DNA of 64,000 nucleotides from Penium margaritaceum. Taxonomy: Eukaryota; Streptophyta; Zygnematophyceae; Desmidiales; Peniaceae. Made by a program: the position numbers and the translations under genes. The stretch spans positions 342,792 through 406,791 of the forward strand of contig SZWC01000517.1 in the NCBI GenBank assembly GCA_023375785.1, written 5' to 3'. Each line of letters starts with the position of its first letter. The stretch's first letter is position 1. Positions 62,901 through 64,000 of this stretch are shown here, one piece after another. Under the pieces are notes generated by a model, which ran no database searches, had not been told where the DNA came from, and was given only the letters and a program-made list of their open reading frames with translations.

Positions 62901-64000
62901 TATACGCACTTACACACACTTATATGCTCTTACACGCACTTACATGTACTTATATGAACTTACACGCACTTACACGTTATTACACCAACTTACACACACT
63001 TACGCAAACGTGCATGTACTTGCGCAAACTTACACTTATTTACACTTACTAGCACGCACTTACACGTACTTACACGCACCTACATGTACTTGCATGTACT
63101 TACACGTACTTACACACTTACACGTACTTATACGCACTTGCACACCCTTACACGCACTTACATGCACTTACACGCACATGCACGTACTTACACACACTTA
63201 CACACACCTACACACACTTATACGCACTTACACACACTTATATGCTCTTACACGCACTTACATGTACTTATATGAACTTACACGCACTTACACGTTATTA
63301 CACCAACTTACACACACTTACGCAAACGTGCATGTACTTGCGCAAACTTACACTTATTTACACTTACTAGCACGCACTTACACGTACTTACACGCACCTA
63401 CATGTACTTGCATGTACTTACACGTACTTACACACTTACACGTACTTATACGCACTTGCACACCCTTACACGCACTTACATGCACTTACACGCACATGCA
63501 CGTACTTACACACACTTACACACACCTACACACACTTATACGCACTTACACACACTTATATGCTCTTACACGCACTTACATGTACTTATATGAACTTACA
63601 CGCACTTACACGTTATTACACCAACTTACACACACTTACGCAAACGTGCATGTACTTGCGCAAACTTACACTTATTTACACTTACTAGCACGCACTTACA
63701 CGTACTTAAACGCACTTACACATACTTGCACGCACTTACACGTACTTAAACGCACTTACACATACTTACACGCACTTACACGTACTTACACGCACTTACA
63801 TGCACTTATACACACTTACACACACTTACACGAGCTTACACGTACTTATACCTACTTACACGCAGTTACACACACTTACACGCACATACACGCACCTACA
63901 CGCACTTACACGTACTTACATGCACCTACACGCACTTACACGCGCATACACGCACTTACACACACTTACACGCACTTACACAAACATACAGGCACTTACA
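44931..64000 (-). repeat. Decamer satellite, right array (inverted)
   Basis: About 1900 copies of ACTTACACGC on the + strand, which is GTGTAAGTGC on the - strand, so it is the same family as the left array in opposite orientation. It runs past the window end. A-run variants before AGGCACTTAC (48442-48454, 51053-51065, 52504-52513, 54995-55003) mirror the T-run variant after GCCTG in the left array. Units of 8 or 9 bp break the 10-bp phase in places, for example near 43-bp clusters at 61980 and 62250. The + strand frames are open by composition only. Confidence 0.97.
62737..63690 (-). repeat. 318-bp higher-order repeat (3 copies)
   Basis: Three tandem copies begin CGCACTTACACGTACTTACA at 62737, 63055 and 63373 and look identical by eye apart from the edges. 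The length is not a multiple of 10 because each copy contains a shortened unit (TACACACTTACACG). A related earlier piece lies at 62215-62340, so part of the block existed before the tandem amplification. Confidence 0.93.

Noticed and set aside
44781-64000. + strand open frames of up to 532 codons in the right array
   Set aside because: Same explanation as the left array, in inverted orientation.
1-64000. Calling the locus a centromere
   Set aside because: Satellites with higher-order repeats and a gypsy element fit one, but the units are far shorter than usual centromeric monomers and genes lie among them. CENH3 data would be needed.

Overview
The window looks like nuclear DNA of a plant-lineage eukaryote, most likely a green alga or streptophyte. 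The evidence is spliced exons of two plant-type genes (the MEP-pathway enzyme HDR/IspH and a SLC37-like glycerol-3-phosphate permease), a decayed eukaryotic tRNA-Arg, a Ty3/gypsy-like LTR retrotransposon, and very large simple satellites. A charophyte with a repeat-rich genome (Chara-like) is my guess; no marker here proves it.

Layout. 1-10062: decamer satellite, consensus GTGTAAGTGC on the + strand. 10063-14816: a 4.7-kb low-copy island holding the 3' ends of two convergent genes. On the + strand is the C-terminal half of a G3P-permease gene, broken by an in-frame TGA, with a tRNA-Arg pseudogene in its intron. On the - strand are two exons of HDR, separated by an assembly gap (N, 13435-14329). 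14817-44930: a second satellite, a 20-mer (ACATTGGCAAACACTGGTAG), split by a 13.9-kb LTR retrotransposon at 20523-34413. Beyond the element this array holds 320-bp and 300-bp higher-order repeats (37821-41700), the latter about ten nearly identical copies. 44931-64000: the decamer satellite again, in the opposite orientation (ACTTACACGC on +), with a 318-bp higher-order repeat at its end.

The retrotransposon is defective. Its gag, protease, RT/RNase H and integrase regions are all recognisable but carry at least ten in-frame stops, mostly TAG, and several frameshifts. It has two protease modules: one in the normal place between gag and RT, with the catalytic Asp changed to Asn, and a second one with an intact DTGA between RNase H and integrase. 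Its integrase frame runs on into a Cys-rich zinc-finger extension. The 3' LTR is preceded by 35 bp of satellite that matches the left flank of the 5' LTR, so the element is rearranged.

How it fits together. Both island genes lack their 5' exons, and these would lie outward, across the satellites. If the genes are intact beyond the window, the satellites are intronic. The decamer contains GTAAGT, the 5' splice-site core that U1 snRNA pairs with. In the left array it lies on the strand of the permease gene, and in the right array on the strand of HDR. Whether this concordance has a function is open, and I flag it as the most unusual large-scale pattern. None of the long Thr/His-rich or Cys/Val/Gln-rich open frames in the satellites is likely to be a gene.
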